Notes under the pieces: model-generated | Seen by the model: the letters and a program-made list of their open reading frames with translations, nothing else | Told to the model about the DNA's origin: nothing | Database searches by the model: none | Part shown: positions 12,202 to 23,293 of the stretch, one piece after another | How positions within the stretch are numbered: position 1 is the stretch's first letter | Layout: each line of letters begins with the position of its first letter | Program-made: the position numbers and the translations under genes | Assembly (NCBI RefSeq): GCF_019578655.1 | Contig: NC_063257.1 | Location: forward strand, 21,452,001 to 21,516,000 | Direction: 5' to 3' | Length of the DNA: 64,000 nt | Source: Ricinus communis | Taxonomy: Eukaryota; Streptophyta; Magnoliopsida; Malpighiales; Euphorbiaceae

Positions 12202-12219
12202 TAGTGATTCCACTAGGAA
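12202..12219 (+). other. Decayed primer-binding site, tRNA-Arg type (element A)
   Basis: TAGTGATTCCACTAGGAA lies one base after the LTR. The better-kept copy in C (TGGCGACTCCACTAGGGA, minus strand 30145-30162) is the complement of the 3' end of a plant tRNA-Arg (ACG type). The changes here are mostly C-to-T and G-to-A, as expected of old methylated repeats. Confidence 0.75.
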
Positions 12220-12959
12220 TAAGAGAAGCTTATTCCAATATATGTTTGTTTTTAATTTTATTATTTAACAGATTATTCTTGCATCACCATACCATTATCA
12301 CATAATGTGCACTTTGGTCCCTACAGCCTTGATGGCATCGATTAATGGTTCTTTGGTTCCACTCGAACCCTAGAATCGCATCACTGGCTAACCTCACTCA
12401 CAAGTAATGAGTGAATTTCCTTCATTGCATGGACCCTTGAGTGGGGAGACGAGCCAAGGAAGAACACTTTTTATTTATGGGAGCCTTATATCCTTATCCA
12501 AGACTCAACTCATGATAATGACTGTAGTAATCTCCCTTAGGAACCCTATTGCTTGCTATATGAGATGTTTTTTCTTAAAAGTATCCTAACCCCAAATATT
12601 GAAAAGCCTTGGCCCAAAAATGTGGAACCAGCATCTAGGCCCAAAATATGTAGGCTTTTATACTTATACTGATAAACATTACCTTGTTTGTTTAAATCTA
12701 CTTTAAGAGCTTATGGCATGCATGTTGGGCTACTATCCCCTGTTGATAGGGGGCCCATATCTCCCAAAATCTTAGGGAAAAAAGACTCACCATGAATTGT
12801 GTACAGGAGTAATAAAATTGGAAGGATGAATTGTCTACTATTGTGTGTGCTAACCTCTTCTTCTTTTTTTCTTGTCTTTATGCATTGCACGTGCATCATG
12901 CATCTCAAGCACTGGATGCATCATACTAACTCTTCCTTTTTAGCCATACAAATTCTCCT
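12220..12959 (+). other. Untranslated leader of element A
   Basis: No coding sequence is seen. The block TTTTATTATTTAACAGATTA and the stretch through GCATGGACCCTTGAGTGGGG recur, reversed, in the leaders of C (29900-30140) and B (50400-50630). Open frames at 12407-12589 and 12799-13032 have no resemblance to gag and look incidental. Confidence 0.7.
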
Positions 12960-13931
12960 ATGGGTCAGAAGAGGCAAGATAGTGGAAGATTGGAAAGAGT
13001 ACCTATTTCTTCGAGAATCCGAGCTGTGTTAGAGCACCTTGAAAGACCAAGATGCCAAGCTACCGAAGCTACATCCAAGATGGCCAATAAGAGAGCTAAT
13101 CAACAAGACGTTGAGATTTTGAAGAACGCCATCATCAAACAATTTAATGGGTATGATTTAGGAAGAGCTCCAGCAACTCTTGGCTGGGATGGCCGCAAAC
13201 CAAGCACCATCTAATGCTCCTATTGTGCCCCGCTAATCCCCCTATTATTGTTGACCCAGTTGTAGTTGCCACTAAGACTGCTGCTACCACTACTACTGCT
13301 AATACTACCGCAACCATTGCTAATGCTGAAGGCCTAGCTAGAAGGGGAGTGCCGTGGAACTTTTGGGACTTTGATAAGTTTATCCTAGACAAGGTTAAGA
13401 GTGAGACTGCGCTTGCCACCAATGAAGCTCTGAGTGGCTTGAGTGCTAAGGTTGAAAAAATGCAGGGTATGCTGGAAATCAAAGGTTTGGACCCTACCTA
13501 TGATTTTGAAGAATTGGTTCTAACAAGAGAAGACAAGCTACCTACGAAGGTTAGAATGACCGAGATAAACAAGTTTAATGGGACTGGTAACTCGAAAGTT
13601 CATCTGAAGTACTATATAACTATTATGGGAACTACTCAACTGAGCATGACCCAAATTGTCAAGCCATTCATACTGTCTCTTGAAGGACCCGCTGTCAACT
13701 AGTACCAGGGTTTAGAAAAATTTGCCAAAGCTAAATGGCGCGATCTATGCAATTCTTTTGTTAAATAGTATGATTACAATACTCATTTGGAAGTGTTGAT
13801 CAGGGATCTTAAGTCCACCAAGCAGAAGCTAAATGAGTCCTTCTCTAATTTCTTGACCAGATAGAGGAATAAGGCAGGACTGATAAAGAATAGCCCTCTT
13901 AAAAGGACCAAGTTCATATGGTGGTCAAAAC
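12960..13931 (+). pseudogene. gag N-terminal part, Tat-like element A
   Basis: The ATG at 12960 opens MGQKRQDSGRLERVPISSR. B and C have ATA and GTG at this codon, so only A keeps the initiator. A frameshift near 13200 leads into PANPPIIVDPVVVATKTA, a low-complexity Thr/Ala run, GVPWNFWDFDKFILDKVKSE, ALATNEALSGLSAKVEKMQG, GLDPTYDFEELVLTREDKLP, KVHLKYYITIMGTTQLSMTQ and a FILSLEGPAVN segment with a stop (13700). DYNTHLEVLIRDLKSTKQKL and LTR-RNKAGLIK follow before H interrupts at 13932. The gag C-terminus, zinc knuckles, protease and N-terminal RT of A are missing. Confidence 0.85.
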
Positions 13932-15077
13932 TGTTAGAGATGAACACTATGGAATGTAAAACAAATATAAGAGAAATTATAAAGCGAGTTTATAATAATG
14001 AGGTTCTCATTACATACGTTTCTAAACTTTATTAATAGTCGATGTTTGATCAAGAATTAGATATTGATCGTTGGATATTGATCAAATGCTCGAGACTACT
14101 ATAATGTGTTATCACTTACTTGTGAAGTAAGCAATTTGTCTCATAAGGTTGAGGAATAGGGATTCCGACATAAGCATACGGGTGTTAGTTACAAGTAGAA
14201 GTTCATTAAACACGACCCTATTGAGTAGTCCATATGGAATTTATCCCAAGTGTCTATGGACAATACTCTTATGATAATCATGGAAGACATAATTGTTAGA
14301 CTTGAGATAATAGTATGTTATCTTGTATGAGGATTACTATACTTTAATACTATCTTATGTTCTCCTATCCATGGAGCGCTCAAGGGATAGTCATTGGATA
14401 TACTAAGAATCATATGAAGATAATAAGTTATCAATAACGAATTCATTGCCTAAGGTAATATGTCATGGGTCCTTATCCTAATGATTCTTGATATGCTTTA
14501 ACATGGAAATCCTTGGCCAAGGTTGTTTGAATGAAGATTATGAAAAGTGTTTCATAGATCTTATTCAAGATGTTATATGCAATTATCAAGAACAAATATG
14601 ATTGATTCAATTATAGAGTTGACACTTGCATCCATGCTCTATGAATAAATTGAGATAAAGTACGATGAAAGGATTGAATTACATTATGAAATTGTTCATT
14701 GTAAAGGTTGATTAAAGCACTTTAATCCTTCCTCACATTTGGGTGGTCATGATGCATTGCTAGATCCCAATCTTAATTTATGAAATATGAATGAAGTTAA
14801 TTAGAGAATTAATATTGAATTAAAAGGGTTTAATTCATAATTCATTGCCAACATATTAGGAACCTTTTGGGCTTAATATTGGGCTTAAGCTTATATACAT
14901 TGGACCTATTTAAAAATTAATTACTTTAATACATATTGGGCTATGATATTCGGCTATAAGGTTCCCTAAAATTATGCTTATGTATTAATTTAAGTTAACT
15001 TAGTCTAAACAACCACATTTAAGGCCCAACTTAAGAGTAAGTAAGGCCTTGCTTGTTTTAAGACTAGGTTGAATCCC

Positions 15078-15112
<35 letters not shown>

Positions 15113-15534
15113 ATGATTGGCGGCTAGGGGGTATGGGTATGTGAAAGAGAATGATGCCATCAACACTTAATGAATAAGATTAATTAAGATTCAACCTAGC
15201 TTGGAACTAGCATTCACTTCTGATCATCTCTACTCTGTCTATTATAAAGGATTGTTCATAAGAGATTCCAACTTTAAAGCTTTTATGGATTATTATTAGA
15301 GGCTGGTCATTTGAGTAGCTTTAAAGTGCATCAATCATCCTTGAAGAATCAAGAATCAACAAAGCAAGAAGCACTCCTTAGAATAGGCAACACACACCCT
15401 TTGTAAGGCTTCTCCATCTTTTGCTTGTTTTTGTGTGTTATGACTATCTAAATCAATGAAATGCTTAGTGGGAATTAAGAAAAATTTTAAATTGCTTCCA
15501 GTGCACCTTTCCTTATGTTTTAATTTCAATCCCA
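13932..15534 (+). repeat. LTR of an unrelated retrotransposon (H) inserted in gag of A
   Basis: The stretch begins TGTTAGAGATGAACAC, right where gag homology stops, and ends TTTCAATCCCA, followed after five bases by an initiator-tRNA-Met-like primer site. It contains no coding sequence. A (TA)14 microsatellite lies at 15081-15108. The left flank AAAAC (13927-13931) would be the TSD, but no right copy was identified because the downstream end is rearranged. It could be a copia-type or TRIM-like element, and no protein remains to decide this. Confidence 0.7.
15081..15108. repeat. (TA)14 microsatellite
   Basis: An uninterrupted run of 14 TA units lies inside the H LTR. Confidence 0.97.
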
Positions 15535-15539
15535 AGTAG

Positions 15540-15553
15540 TGATATCAAAGCCT
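15540..15553 (+). other. Primer-binding site, initiator tRNA-Met type (H)
   Basis: TGATATCAAAGCCT matches TGGTATCAGAGCCT, the standard plant initiator-tRNA-Met primer site, at 12 of 14 positions. Confidence 0.7.
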
Positions 15554-16178
15554 CCATTGATTAATTTAGTCATAATGGTTATATAGTTGTTAATTGATCA
15601 TAACCATGCAAATCTGGAATTTCTCGGCTGTTTTAGTATTTTTTTGGTTTCCATAGCTATACTTCAAATTTCTGGGTGCTTCTTGTTGCATATGAACCTT
15701 AAAGGACAGAACTTATTATCTGGAGACTTTTAGAAATTTTGATCTCATTTGATTAGGGTTTGGGCATTCGAAATCTATGTCATATGCATAAACAGCTTTT
15801 AATGTGATTCTCAACACCCAATCTTTAATCAAATTTAAATGGGCAAATTAATTGAAATAATTACACGGGTAATTGTTACAACAACTTTTCTTAAATATTA
15901 AATGTTCAAAATTCGTCTAAAATAATTTGGAATTGGATTCTTGATGACCAAAGCAAAACTATGCATATACTACACATCCGAAGGGTTTGACATGTGCATG
16001 TGTGTATGGGTTTTGATTTGATTTAATTTTGGACAACAATGAATATATTTAGAAGATGAAAAATGAACCTTTAGATTTCTGAAAATTTAAGGTTTGATCT
16101 TCATGAACACCATATATGCACATAATATACAAATCAAGTGTTAATTTGATGAGTTATACATATAGTATCTCCTTGTTA
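15554..16178 (+). other. Noncoding internal fragment of H
   Basis: AT-rich, with no recognisable protein and no second LTR. It ends where RT of element A resumes at about 16179 (TTCGCCACAT, shared with C near 25716). A 13-base interruption (GTGTGGTATGTGC) sits inside the resumed RT sequence. Confidence 0.55.
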
Positions 16179-17130
16179 GAATTCGCCACATGTGTGGTAT
16201 GTGCATAGATGTAATAAATGACAATGCTGCTTCGAATACGATGTACTCCTTTATGGATGGGTTCTCCAAGTACAATCAGATCATGATGGCAGTGATGGAC
16301 AAGTTGAAAATGTTGTCTAGCACTGGGTGGGGGACGTACTACTACAAGGTTATGCGTTTTGGACTAAAGAACATGGGGGAACTTTTCAGCGTGCAGCCAC
16401 TACCTTATTTTATGACATGATGCACAAGGAGGTGGAGGTGTATGTGGATGACATGATGATAAAGTCTGAAATAAGGGAAGAGCACTTTCAAGCTCTTGAT
16501 AAGTTTTTAGGACGAGTGGAAAGGTATAACATGAGACTCAACTCGAAGAAGAGTGTATTCAGAGTTACATCAAGGAAGCTATTAGGGCACATAGTAAGTC
16601 AACAGCGCATAGAAATTGATCTGGACAAGGTCAAGGCTATTCAAGAGATGCTAGCGCCAAAGACGGAGAAAGAAGTCAAAAGTTTTCTAGAATGCTTGCA
16701 ATACATCAGCAGGTTCATTTCTAAGCTAACAATGGTTTGTGATCCTATCTTTAAGCTTTTGAGGAAGTATTAGCCTGTTGTGTGGGATGAGCATTTTCAG
16801 AAGGCCTTTGATAGAATCAAAGAATATTGATGAAGTTGCCACTACCAAAGGATGGCAAGCCGTTGATCCTATACTTAGCTTTGGAAGAGGAAGCCATAGG
16901 GGCAATGATAGCACAGTGCAGACCTAGTGATGTGGAGCATGTCGTCTATTACCTCAATAAGAAGTTGCTGCCTTATGAGTCGAAGTATAACCTCGTTGAA
17001 AAGACATGCTTAGCCATGATATGGGCCACAAGAAAGTTGAGGCATTACTTTCAGTTATAAGGTGCAGAAAACTTGAAAAATAGACCCTTTAAAGTACCTA
17101 TTTGAAGCTCCATCTCTTACAAGAAAGCTG
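16179..17130 (+). pseudogene. Reverse transcriptase and RNase H remnant, element A
   Basis: RT resumes in the finger/palm region: IDVINDNAASNTMYSFMDGF, SKYNQIMMAVMDKLKM, then in another frame GYAFWTKEHGGTFQRAATTL and the catalytic box VYVDDMMIKSE (about 16438-16470). LLGHIVSQQRIEIDLDKVKA, EVKSFLECLQYISRFISKLT and DPIFKLLRKY end at a stop (16771). RNase H continues with LYLALEEEAIGAMIAQ, HVVYYLNKKLLPYESKYN and LAMIWATRKLRHYF (16870-17057). Two or more frameshifts and stops remove function. Confidence 0.88.
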
Positions 17131-17720
17131 GCTAGATGGTTAGTGCTCCTGACAAAATTCAACATTGAGTATATCACCAAAAAGATTGTCAAGGGTAGGG
17201 TTGTAGCTGAGTTCCTAGCTCAAAATGCAATTGAAGGAGACAACCTTTGGGATATGGAGTTTTCTGATGAGGATCTAGGGGCAATCGAGATCCAAGAGTG
17301 GAAGATGTACTTTGATGGAGTTGTAAATGCAAGAGGTGCAGGCTTAGGAATAGTTCTGATCACGCTAGAAGAGAGATGCTGTCAATAGCCAAAAGATTAG
17401 ACTTTAAAATGACCAATAATATGTCGGAGTACGAAGCAAGTTTATTCAGATTAGAAGGAGGCCATGGTAGCAAGAGCTAAGCATTTAATGGTCTATCGAG
17501 ACGCCATGCTAGTAATCCAATAAGCCCTCAAGGAGTGAGAAGTAAAAAAAGAGAGGTTAAAGCCGTATGTCAACTATCTCAGGACATTATTATGCAACTT
17601 CTGTAAGTGTTCCTTTGTACACTTGCCTCGAGACGAGAATCAGATGGCGGACGTGTTGACTACCCAGTCATCTATATAGGTCAATCCCTTACAGCTTTCA
17701 TGAAGCCTTTGGTGATTGTG
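17131..17720 (+). pseudogene. Second (archaeal-type) RNase H of Tat lineage, element A
   Basis: The linker FNIEYITKKIVKGRVVAEFL leads to WKMYFDGVVNARGAGLGIVL (about 17299-17358), the typical start of the extra RNase H that Tat/Ogre-type elements carry after the regular one. Out of frame follow KMTNNMSEYEASLFRLE, AKHLMVYRDAMLVIQ and FVHLPRDENQMADVL. The Asp-rich catalytic positions are partly visible. The presence of this domain is the main coding evidence for the Tat lineage. Confidence 0.82.
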
Positions 17721-18567
17721 AAATTGGGTGCGCCTTGTTATCAAAGGGATCAGATAATGCAAGTTCAGATAGGACCGGAAGAAATGCCATGGTTCTACAA
17801 TCTGAAGAGGTTCATTAAAAATAGGAAATATCTAGAAGAAGCGACTGCCAGGGAAAGATATGCGCTGCGGGCTACATATGAACGATAAAGTATTATCCAT
17901 GAAGATAAGGTTATTATTAGTTAACAATGGAGAAGGATTGTATAGTACTTGTGAGAAAATGTCGTGAATGTCAGCTGTATAGTGACCTGAGTCACGTGGC
18001 TCCAACCGACCTGCACTACTTAACATCTCCTTGTCCCTTTGCAGCCTAGAGGATTGACATCATTCGTAAAATGAAACTTCCCTCGAATGTTCACAAGTTC
18101 ATAGTCGTAGCAATTGACTACTTCTCGAACTGGATTGAAGCTGAGTCGTTCACCACCATGGGGGCAAGGCAGATGGCCAGATTTATAGAAAGGAACCTGA
18201 TCTACAGATACAGAGTCCCACATCATGTCGTGAAGGATGATGGTTTATAGTTCATGGGTGAAACAGCAGACCTGCTAGCGAAATACAAGATCGAGCATCA
18301 TATATCTTCTCCGTATAGACTTAGAGGCAGCCAACAAGAATTTGAAGAAAATATTTCCAAATATGGTATGGAATCACAAGAACTGGTCATTTTGGTTACC
18401 CTTTGCACTTTGGGGGTATCGAACAACCGAGCAAACATCTATTGGGCAAACACTGTACTCTATGGTTTAAGAGACAAAAGCGGTTTTACTAGTTGAGTTA
18501 GAGTTGAAGTCTTTGAGAGTTGTATGAAAGGCTGAAATATTGGAGTATCAGTGGGTCAAGCAAAGAT
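17721..18567 (+). pseudogene. Integrase remnant lacking the C-terminal domain, element A
   Basis: From an N-terminal segment around 17840-18010 (CRECQLYSDLSHVAP) it runs into the core: KLPSNVHKFIVVAIDYFSNW, IEAESFTTMGARQMARFIER, RVPHHVVKDDGL-FMGETADL and YKIEHHISSPY, in the order of an rve-type DDE integrase. Comparison with B shows that after GGTCAAGCAAAGATA (18567) A jumps to ATAGGAGTTATATC, which in B lies about 440 bases further on. The GPY/F-type C-terminal module is therefore deleted. Confidence 0.85.
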
Positions 18568-18969
18568 AATAGGAGTTATATCTTAAAAACTCAAAATGTA
18601 CCCATCTAGGCTTTTAGTAAATTAATAAATTATTTAGAATTGTTATCCATATATATATGCCCATTTACTATGCTGCACACTAACTGAAAGAAAAAACAAA
18701 GCTAGAAGTTCTAAGCAAAATAAATGAGATCTAAAAAGAAGCATAATTTATATCTTCTTCTGCTCTTCTCATCTGCATCCTTAGATAGAGCAACTAATTC
18801 TTGAGTCCTGTTGAATCGAGCAAAGTTGGGAGAAATTTGTAGGCTTTTGGCACTCTTTTAAGACATATTTTTGACTTTTTGAAGTGTGAAATCGCATGTG
18901 AGGAAGTGAGGGGGCTCATAGATATATATAGGCCTCAAATTAGTGTCCGATTCGGACTCTGCAATTGCA

Positions 18970-19046
18970 CAGCCAATCAGTACTATGCACAGTCGATCGG
19001 TCATACGCAGAGCCGAATTGGCTGAGCATATAGCTGATCGGCTGTG
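18970..19046 (+). repeat. Four phased palindromes, spacing 20/20/21 bp
   Basis: Units CAGCCAATCAG (18970), CAGTCGATCGG (18990), GAGCCGAATTGGCT (19010) and TAGCTGATCGGCTG (19031) are degenerate copies of AGAGCCGATCGGCTCT at near-constant spacing. They lie in the non-LTR region between pol and the main aORF exons. Confidence 0.75.
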
Positions 19047-19449
19047 TGGCCTTTTGGTGTAATTTTTGGTGAATTTCGACAATCCTTCAGGTGCTCAGTT
19101 GGTTTTTGTCACATATAAGCTCATATGGATACAATAACAAAAGGGAAATAAGCAAAATAGACATAATTTAAAAGGCCAAAATCATGATTTTATATCTTTA
19201 GAAAGTCAAAAGTCTACAAGAGTTTTAAAAGTAAACTCTACAAGCAAAGAGCGAAAGTACAAAGAAGATCAGAAGCCGAGGTTCTCTCTCGAATCCCCCA
19301 TCCCATCGTCCGAGTCAGTGTCTATTCTCTAGGTCCACAAGGCTGATAGTTGAAGTGACAGAGTGTCGATCCAACATTGCTGAGCGTCATTTTGACGATG
19401 CCGGTGGTCCACTTGCGCTTGCAAGCCCTTATGATCCCTTTGATAAAAT

Positions 19450-19518
19450 CTGGAAAGGAGATTAGTTATTGCATTTCATACATACATACATATTATATTG
19501 CGTAAGTCATTTTCTTAC
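19450..19518 (-). other. Predicted intron of aORF (69 bp)
   Basis: On the minus strand the donor is GTAAGA (starting at 19518) and the acceptor is CTCCTTTCCAG (ending at 19450), with a pyrimidine-rich tract. The size is typical of a short plant intron. Confidence 0.6.
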
Positions 19519-20575
19519 TTGACAGTCCTCATCGAGGACAAAGAATTGCCTCTTTGTAGCATCGATCAGCCGATGTATGTACTCAAACTAATATCTCTAA
19601 ACTTGAATATGCATAATATGTCACTAACCTTTCAGGAAAAGAAGATGTGAAAACACAAAAGAGAAGAGTAATTTATATGTGTGCAAGTACTCGGAGTGAA
19701 CTCCAGAGGGAGGCAATGCTCCACGGCAAGCTAGTGGTTTGTCACATTGTAAGGGCTCCAATATGAGACCATTAGAACTGGAAGGAACCAAACACTCCCT
19801 GCAACCACATCAGACATGGTTGTAAAAGGTGCCTCGAACGCAGCACCAGCGAAGGAGCTTGTAATGTGAGAAGGCCTGGAACGTCAGGCGGATCGCCCCT
19901 CAGTTGGCTCAGGAGCAGCAAGAGCCTGGTAGAGGAACTGTAAATAAAATAATTAGAAAAGTGGGATACAAAAGGAGAATTCCAAGTAAATCCAGGAAAA
20001 TATCTGAGCTACAGTGTCATCGCCTAAGGGCACGGCCTCCAACAACTAAGGATGAACAAATCGTAGTTTGTCTCTCGAGATCGGATGGTGATATCCTCGA
20101 GCTTGTCATACCCCGTCAAACACTTTGTTAACTCCTCACCAATAAGTCTGCCATCGAAAACATAGAAAGAGGAGGGGATAATGGAACTCGGCGCCTACTT
20201 GGGCCTCATTCCCAGCCATAGATCCTCTCTCCTAAGTACCACGCTTGACAGGCGGGTCTAGTTAGTAGGATCCTCCTCTGCTCGAGGTCAGTCACGGATA
20301 GCATGTAGGGGTCTGACTAGCAGCGCTCCCCTAGCCAATCACCTCAAATTTGCAAACCGAAAAGGTAAGTAACTATGTAAATGAAGCACGAATATAACTA
20401 ATAAGTGTGTTTACCATGTCATAGGTCAAGCTATTGATTCACATGCAATGCACATGAATCTGAGCCCACTCCATGGTGACGATCCTACTTGAGCCCTATC
20501 GACTCAAGCTAAGGAAAGCCTACGAGGTGCAGATGGGCTGAGAGCCCACCAGAATGCCGATCTCTAGGCCCAAAC

Positions 20576-20646
20576 CTGTAAAACAAAAGTTAGCATTCAT
20601 TGTATTTATAAAAGAAACCAAGGAAAAAAGTTAGAGCATAACTTAC
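20576..20646 (-). other. Predicted intron of aORF (71 bp)
   Basis: On the minus strand the donor is GTAAGT (from 20646) and the acceptor is TTTTGTTTTACAG (to 20576). AT content is higher than in the flanking exons. Confidence 0.65.
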
Positions 20647-20914
20647 ATGGATTGCATACCAAAAATTGCAGATCCTCTTATTGCCTCTAACAATAACGTC
20701 CGTTTTGTGATACAAGTATGCTAGAGCTGCAGATCACCAATTATATGAGACCTAATCCAAATCTTGCAATGGGGCTAAGTAGTGAATGTTTAGTGGATTT
20801 CCTGAGTCATTGAACAAAGTCATACCAAAGAGGTATACTAAAAAGGCTCGGGCCATCTAATCAATCTCGCAGAGCATTCCGAAGAATAAAGCCCTAGTAG
20901 TGGAGGGGGATGCT

Positions 20915-21310
20915 TTAATAAGCAATGCAGCATGAGTTCTTGAATGTCGGCAAGAACTCGAGCAGATTAGTGATGAAGCTCTCCCAGATGTTGGAGCGTT
21001 GATTATGGATTGCATCATCAAATGGCATGAGCGTGTTGAAGAAATCGATGCCTGTGATGGCGAAAAAGGAAAGAGGAGAGAGTGTCAGCTCACCGACCAG
21101 AGTGTCGAAGGTGTGAGTAATGTCCATCCACCTCTCCAGCAGGGTGTAAACAGAAGTATGGTCGACCCTTTCGGTGACCGATGGGAGCGTAGCTATAAAC
21201 CAACGAAAGTTGGTATATTCGATCCTAGCCCCGACAGAGCTAGGGAGCTCGTCGAACCACTCGCAAGCATAATCAAAATTTCTAGCAAACTGGATCGACA
21301 TAACATCACC
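20915..21310 (-). pseudogene. Main exon of aORF, plant mobile domain-like
   Basis: An uninterrupted stretch reads FARNFDYACEWFDELPSSVG, ARIEYTNFRWFIATLPSVTE, HTSVYTLLERWMDITHTFD, GELTLSPLSFFAITGI and so on, following a TTTCCAG acceptor. The pattern (RWM...HTF ... GELTLSPLSF) is that of plant mobile domain / MAIN-like proteins, which are found both as host genes and as transposon passengers. A diverged copy on the plus strand at 36071-36250 reads ARIGDTEFRQFVA in the same place. It has been open for about 130 codons despite the decayed surroundings, and it is cut from its 5' part by the solo LTR next to its acceptor. Confidence 0.7.
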
Positions 21311-21318
21311 CTGGAAAG

Positions 21319-22786
21319 TAATATGCATAGTTTTACACATGTTTACTTGCATATTATTGTGCATTTTCTTAGCATTTATTGTGTTTTTATTCCAAAATCA
21401 CTCGTGTTTTGTGTCCTTTTGTATTTCAGGAGATTTTATAGGTCCATCATCAGTGTTTGAGCAATTTTAGATCAATTTCGGGCAAAAACGGATGTAATCA
21501 GAAATGTTTGACCTTGGGTTGACTTTTAGGAAGTCAACACGTCCCGTGTAGAAATTCCAACGCTGTGTAGCTTAAGCACCTTGAAGCAACATGGTTCCCG
21601 AGGGTAACATGCCCTAGAGCACGACCCGTGTTGGTTAACATGGGCCAGAACATGCCCATGCTAAGATCAAGAGCATGCCATGTTGGTGACACGGGCCATA
21701 ACACGCCCTTGCTCGATTCAATTTATTCTATCATTTGGAGGCCAACACAGCCCGGACATGGGCTGAGGACACGCCTGTATTTGCATATAGTATAAAAAGA
21801 ACGAGCCAAAAAAGAGAAGGGAGAGTTCTAGATCAGTGACTTTAACTCATCATCTTCCTTTGTAATTTAGCTAGACATGTTTCAGGCATTTCAAGGCGGC
21901 TTCCAGGAGACTGATTCCACCTTTTAACATCAGATTCGTGATTTTGGGGATTGGATTGAAGATTGAAGAGGAGTTTTAAAGCAAATCAATAGGCAATTCT
22001 GGAGATCAATTGCAGTGTAGATCAAGACTTTGAGCTGTTCATCCAATTTTAGGAAAAGGGTATATATGTTTCAATTTCTTTATTCTTTCATTGTAATCAA
22101 ATTCCTATTTGTTTTAGACATGAACATGTGTAGCTAGATTGATTGAACCCATTGGGGTTCCTTGCTATGTTGGCTTTGTACTAAATTGTTAAGATTGTTT
22201 GAGTTTCCTTTCTTATATTTTGCAATTAATAATATAAATCCAGTTTTTGTTATATTGATTGTATTGATTACTATTCATAGAATTCTTTTAGCAATTGAGA
22301 AATTCTAATTGAGTTTGGAAATTTAATTGCAAGAACAGGTTAATTTTCACTTAGAGGTAAGGCTAACTTAATAATCAATCGTTAGGAAGAGATTCCAACT
22401 TCAGGTTCCTAGCTTTAGGAATTCGGTTATCTCGAGAGGGAAACTGAATTCAGTTTAGAATTCGTCTACAGGTAGCATAATCAAACTCAACAATCTGCTA
22501 TCCTTTATCTGATTGCCAACTAATCTAGGTCCTCTTTGGGTTTGCTTTCTTGTCTTGATTATTCTCTTTGCTCGTTCATTCTCGCATTACACTTAGAATT
22601 TAGTTTTTAGTCATTAGTAAATTTAGAAACCTCCACTATTAATTTTGGGCTAGATAATAAGGAACGAAGTAGTAACTTTAGGATTTTACTTTTTCGAGGG
22701 ATATGATTTTTTTAATACTTGGCGTTGTGCTAGGCTGCATCGATAGGTTCACTACCTTAGTTGTAGTTGCATAAGCATACCCATCA
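21319..22786 (+). mobile_element. Solo LTR (Athila-type) in aORF intron, TSD GAAAG
   Basis: The 1468-bp LTR is flanked by GAAAG at 21314-21318 and 22787-22791. It begins TAATATGCATAG, with the usual TG changed to TA, and ends CACCCATCA-like (ACCCATCA). It is the same family as 3410-4926 and 41346-42794, including the CACGG/CCGTG palindromes around 21530-21780. No primer site or coding sequence follows. It lies within the pyrimidine tract of the aORF acceptor. Confidence 0.93.
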
Positions 22787-22791
22787 GAAAG

Positions 22792-22950
22792 CCAAATACA
22801 TAGGTATTAAACATCATGTATGTACAAAAAGACCCTAAATAGGTAAGTATATGTCTATTAGTTGATATTTTTCGCAAAAAAAAAGCCCTAAAAGCCCTTG
22901 TTTGGCCTGTGCATGGTCGACTTGGATTGTGCATTGTCAAAAATTTCTAG
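22792..22950 (-). other. Intronic or 5' part of aORF, element A
   Basis: The reverse complement is collinear with 35930-36065 in B (shared TACCTATTTAGG and TTTAATACCTATGTATTTG), just upstream of the exon acceptor there. Homology stops at about 22950, where a truncated LTR of C begins. Confidence 0.7.
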
Positions 22951-23292
22951 AATCTCTATTTGGATGTAAAATCACCAAGAAAAAATGACGTTAAAGTGAA
23001 AGAGCCCCAATCAGCACTGTGTAGAGCTGATTGGCTCTACATGAGGAAAGTTTATGAAAAAATTTGCAATTAGGTATTTGAATTTGTGAAATCCCTCATT
23101 TTGACCCTCAAACTTTATTTTTCTTGACAATTGAGTCCAAATTGATTTTAAAAAAGGTAATTTCAGCTAGATTAACCTCCACCCTAATCTTAAATTTGCC
23201 CATCCTTCATCTCCGAAGACTCGAGAAGGTAGTAACTTTCATCATAGGGTTTTCTATAATTCCCTCAATATCTAGATCCCAAAAAGGGGTGC
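22951..23292 (-). repeat. Truncated 3' LTR (first 340 bp) of Tat-like element C
   Basis: On the minus strand it starts near 23297 with a degenerate TGTCAGCACCCC and follows the LTR start of A, B and C for about 340 bases, including one palindrome (GAGCTGATTGGCTC, about 23021), then breaks off. It is interpreted as the remnant 3' LTR of C. Confidence 0.72.
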
Positions 23293-23293
23293 G

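Larger units (their letters stand above)
18740..22950 (-). pseudogene. Antisense spliced ORF (plant mobile domain-like, aORF) of element A
   Basis: This gene reads toward pol, opposite to the element. The clearest exon is 20915-21310. Downstream pieces, with stops, include CQAWYLGERIYGWE (about 20230) and a terminal RFNRTQELVALSKDADE near 18800 that matches the end of the homologous stretch in B (43230-43320). GT...AG introns are visible at 20576-20646 and 19450-19518, and an acceptor at 21311-21313. The upstream part (promoter side) is displaced to 32318-32591 and 53015-53326 by later insertions. Additional antisense ORFs are known from some Tat-lineage elements. The plant-mobile-domain link is from remembered family resemblance only. 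Nothing here is intact. Confidence 0.65.
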
